A DNA stretch of 64,000 nt from Antribacter gilvus (GTDB taxonomy: Bacteria > Actinomycetota > Actinomycetes > Actinomycetales > Cellulomonadaceae). The translations under genes were made by a program, and so were the position numbers. Position 1 is the stretch's first letter. Every line of letters starts with the position of its first letter. The notes below the pieces were generated by a model. The model searched no databases, was not told where the DNA came from, and worked only from the letters and a program-made list of their open reading frames with translations. The stretch is taken from the NCBI RefSeq assembly GCF_003946865.1, contig NZ_QXTH01000011.1, positions 124,001-188,000 on the forward strand, in the 5' to 3' direction. Positions 62,163-64,000 of the stretch are shown in pieces.

Positions 62163-63355
62163 CCCGCACCGGCGCGATGCTCACCCCGGCGGCGTCCGCT
62201 ACGGCGCCCCGGTCGCCGACGCTCCCGTCGCTGACCGGGCTGCGGTTCTTCGCCGCTCTCCTGGTGTTCGGGTTCCACATCACGTTGTCAGCGTCGCCGA
62301 TCCCGCCCAACGACCCCATCAGCCCGTTCGCGGACCCGGCGGTCGCCGCGGCGACTGAGCGGGTGTTCGTGACCACCGGGTACATCGGTGTGTCGTTCTT
62401 CTTCGTGCTCAGCGGGTTCCTGCTGGCGTGGGCGGCCAGGCCCGGCGAGAAGATGTCGCTGTTCTGGCGACGCCGCATCGTCAAGATCTTCCCGAACCAC
62501 CTCGTCATGTGGGTCTTGGCGATGGTCCTGTTCGCGGCGGCGATCACACCGGTGCATGCGTCCGTGCTGAACTTCTTCCTGCTGAGCGCCTATTCGCCCG
62601 ACGGGGCGGTCAACGTGGCGGTGAACCCGCCGTCATGGACCCTGTGCATCGAGCTGCTGTTCTACATGCTCTTCCCGCTGCTCTTCGCCGGGGTCCGGAG
62701 GATCCCCGTGAACCGCCTGTGGTTCTGGGCGGCGCTCATGGTGGTCGGCATGGTCCTGATCCAGGTGGTCAACCTCACCCTGATTCCGGACACGCCGAAG
62801 TCCGCGATCACGCCTGTGTCGTCGTACCAGTTCTGGTTCGGCTACATCTTCCCGCCGTCCCGGCTGTTCGAGTTCGTGCTCGGCTCGATTCTCGCCCGGG
62901 TGGTCCTCGAGAACCTCTGGCCGGCGTTCCGCGGCTGGCACGTGCTGCTGGTATGCGTCGCCGGGTACGCGCTGGTGAACGTGGTGCCGTTCGTGTGGAC
63001 GTTCAACGTCGCGACGATCGTCCCGATCGCCGTGCTGATCGCGACGATGGCGGCGAACGACGCGGCAGGCAAGAAGAGCTTTCTGCAGTCCCGGCCGATG
63101 CAGTGGCTCGGTGACACCTCGTTCGGGTTCTACCTCTGCCAGGGGGTGGTCATCTTCTGGGCGCGGCAGGCGATGGGCAACGCGACGTTCTCCACCCCGG
63201 TGGCGGTGCTCGTGATCGCCGGCTTCTTCGGCCTCACGATCCTCGGTGGCTGGGCGCTCTACGCCCTGGTCGAGAAGCCGATGATGGACCGGTTCGCCCG
63301 CCCCCGGCGGGTCGCGACCGCCGTGGCGGACCCGGTGTCCGCCGGCGCGGTCTGA
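62159..63355 (+). CDS. acyltransferase-3 family membrane protein
   Basis: The product has 398 residues with about 10 helices. Features of the OafA/acyltransferase-3 family: LPSLTGLRFFAALLVFGFH (catalytic His region), GYIGVSFFFVLSGFLLAWAA, FWRRRIVKIFPNHLV and WTLCIELLFYMLFPLLF. It O-acylates sugars or antibiotics using acyl-CoA. It overlaps the oxidase remnant by four bases (GGAGG upstream), so it belongs to the accessory cluster and may modify its product. Confidence 0.86.
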   Translation: MTRTGAMLTPAASATAPRSPTLPSLTGLRFFAALLVFGFHITLSASPIPPNDPISPFADPAVAAATERVFVTTGYIGVSFFFVLSGFLLAWAARPGEKMSLFWRRRIVKIFPNHLVMWVLAMVLFAAAITPVHASVLNFFLLSAYSPDGAVNVAVNPPSWTLCIELLFYMLFPLLFAGVRRIPVNRLWFWAALMVVGMVLIQVVNLTLIPDTPKSAITPVSSYQFWFGYIFPPSRLFEFVLGSILARVVLENLWPAFRGWHVLLVCVAGYALVNVVPFVWTFNVATIVPIAVLIATMAANDAAGKKSFLQSRPMQWLGDTSFGFYLCQGVVIFWARQAMGNATFSTPVAVLVIAGFFGLTILGGWALYALVEKPMMDRFARPRRVATAVADPVSAGAV

Positions 63356-63361
63356 CCTGAC

Positions 63362-63398
63362 GGAGAAGGCCGGGCCTCGTTGAGGTCCGGCCTTCTCC
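63362..63398. terminator. bidirectional terminator after the accessory cluster
   Basis: Twelve-base perfect arms (63362-63373 and 63387-63398) with an inner CCTC/GAGG pair and GTT loop lie between the acyltransferase stop and the convergent regulator gene. Confidence 0.75.
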
Positions 63399-63410
63399 CG
63401 CGTCCAGGGG

Positions 63411-64000
63411 TCAGCGCGCCACTCGCTCCGCGACGCCGACCAAGGAATCGACGCCATGGCCCAGCAGCTCGAGCGCCTCAGCACCCGGCCCGGGGTCGGG
63501 GGTGTACATCAGGACCCGGTGGCCGGAGTCGTCCGGGGGAGTCAGGACCTCGAAGTTGAGCTCGAAGTCGCCCACCTCGGGATGACGGAACTGCTTGACG
63601 CCGGACACGCACCGCTCCACCGGGTGCTTGGCCCACAGCCGGCTGAACTCCGGGCTCTTGACGGTGAGCTCCCCCACGAGGGCGGTCAGCTCGGGATCCT
63701 CGGGTGCCCTGGCCCCGAGCACGCGGAGCGACGCCACGGCCCGCACCGCCTCCTCGTGCCAGCGGCTGTACAGCTCCTTGGTGTGCTCGTCGAGGAAGAG
63801 CATCCGGGTCATGTTCGGCCGGTCCGGGACGCGGTGAGGGCTGTCGAAGTCCAGGTGGCCGGCCACGAGCCGGTGACCCAGGGCGTTCCACCCGAGAACC
63901 TCGCTGCGCCGGCCGATGATGACCGCCGGCGTGCCGCTCAGGGAGTTGACGAGCCGGAGGGTACCGGTCCGTGCGTGGTCAGGCCGCACCGCGGCGCGGC
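63411..64000 (-). CDS. MmyB-like transcriptional regulator (partial, N-terminus off window)
   Basis: The frame is open to the end of the window, and about 195 codons are visible. It is the ligand domain of the XRE/MmyB-like family: PAVIIGRRSEVLGWNALGHR, RPNMTRMLFLDEHTKELYSR and the C-terminal FRHPEVGDFELNFEVL. The helix-turn-helix part would lie beyond 64000. It converges on the accessory cluster. In actinobacteria such regulators often adjoin an oxidoreductase; control of this cluster is possible but unproven. Confidence 0.75.
   Translation of the reverse strand, partial: RAAVRPDHARTGTLRLVNSLSGTPAVIIGRRSEVLGWNALGHRLVAGHLDFDSPHRVPDRPNMTRMLFLDEHTKELYSRWHEEAVRAVASLRVLGARAPEDPELTALVGELTVKSPEFSRLWAKHPVERCVSGVKQFRHPEVGDFELNFEVLTPPDDSGHRVLMYTPDPGPGAEALELLGHGVDSLVGVAERVAR

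Overview
The window is chromosomal DNA of a very GC-rich actinobacterium. Gene content and gene order (ddl, DUF3515, thiL, rpmB, DAK2, recG, rsmD, coaD, DUF177, rpmF, rnc, mutM; cydABDC; rne, rplU, rpmA, obgE, proB, proA, nadD, rsfS) fit the Micrococcales, and the Cellulomonadaceae/Promicromonosporaceae group seems most likely. That family-level placement is inference from gene order and base composition. GTG and occasional TTG starts are common, and most genes end in strong G+C hairpins.

Layout. 1-6.3 kb is an envelope and secreted region: a partial septum-formation-domain protein, a two-gene operon of choice-of-anchor E surface proteins (the second with an LPVTG sortase tail), a MocR-type regulator that has lost its PLP lysine, a lipoprotein and an I36-type inhibitor. 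6.4-12.4 kb holds an acyl-CoA dehydrogenase, a PucR-type regulator, and a divergent aldehyde dehydrogenase/CoA-ligase pair. 12.5-27.5 kb is a conserved housekeeping block. It is interrupted by accessory genes, including a lipoprotein reading frame broken by a frameshift that is a paralogue of the one at 5 kb. 27.5-31.5 kb has a 2-hydroxyacid dehydrogenase, an NlpC/P60 hydrolase under a cyclic-di-AMP riboswitch, and a phytoene-desaturase-type oxidoreductase. 31.6-37.8 kb is the cytochrome bd operon cydABDC (minus strand) behind a perfect Rex operator. 38.3-54.7 kb carries rne, tdk, pcm, dodecin, a secreted GH18 chitinase, rplU-rpmA-obgE, proBA, nadD-rsfS and a phosphatase. Two identical tRNA-Ala(GGC) genes at 54.8 and 56.1 kb bracket two membrane-protein genes.

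The most unusual part is 56.2-63.4 kb, an accessory plus-strand cluster. It encodes a cupin-type protein, a UDP-GlcNAc 2-epimerase-like enzyme, an MFS exporter, an FG-GAP beta-propeller protein, remnants of a berberine-bridge-type FAD oxidase and a membrane acyltransferase. The propeller and cupin proteins resemble the N- and C-terminal halves of fungal aldos-2-ulose dehydratase, so the cluster looks like a bacterial sugar-dehydration pathway with a split dehydratase. The oxidase gene has been cut up: its middle is inverted, its N-terminus is missing, and the inverted piece gives the propeller protein an aberrant tail. In this strain the pathway may be decaying.

At sequence level there is a notable set of long palindromes. 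They include a 62-bp perfect one between obgE and proB, a 28-bp-arm hairpin lying in frame inside cydC, and related GGTAGT hairpins after the oxidoreductase gene and after rne. They suggest a family of dispersed palindromic elements.
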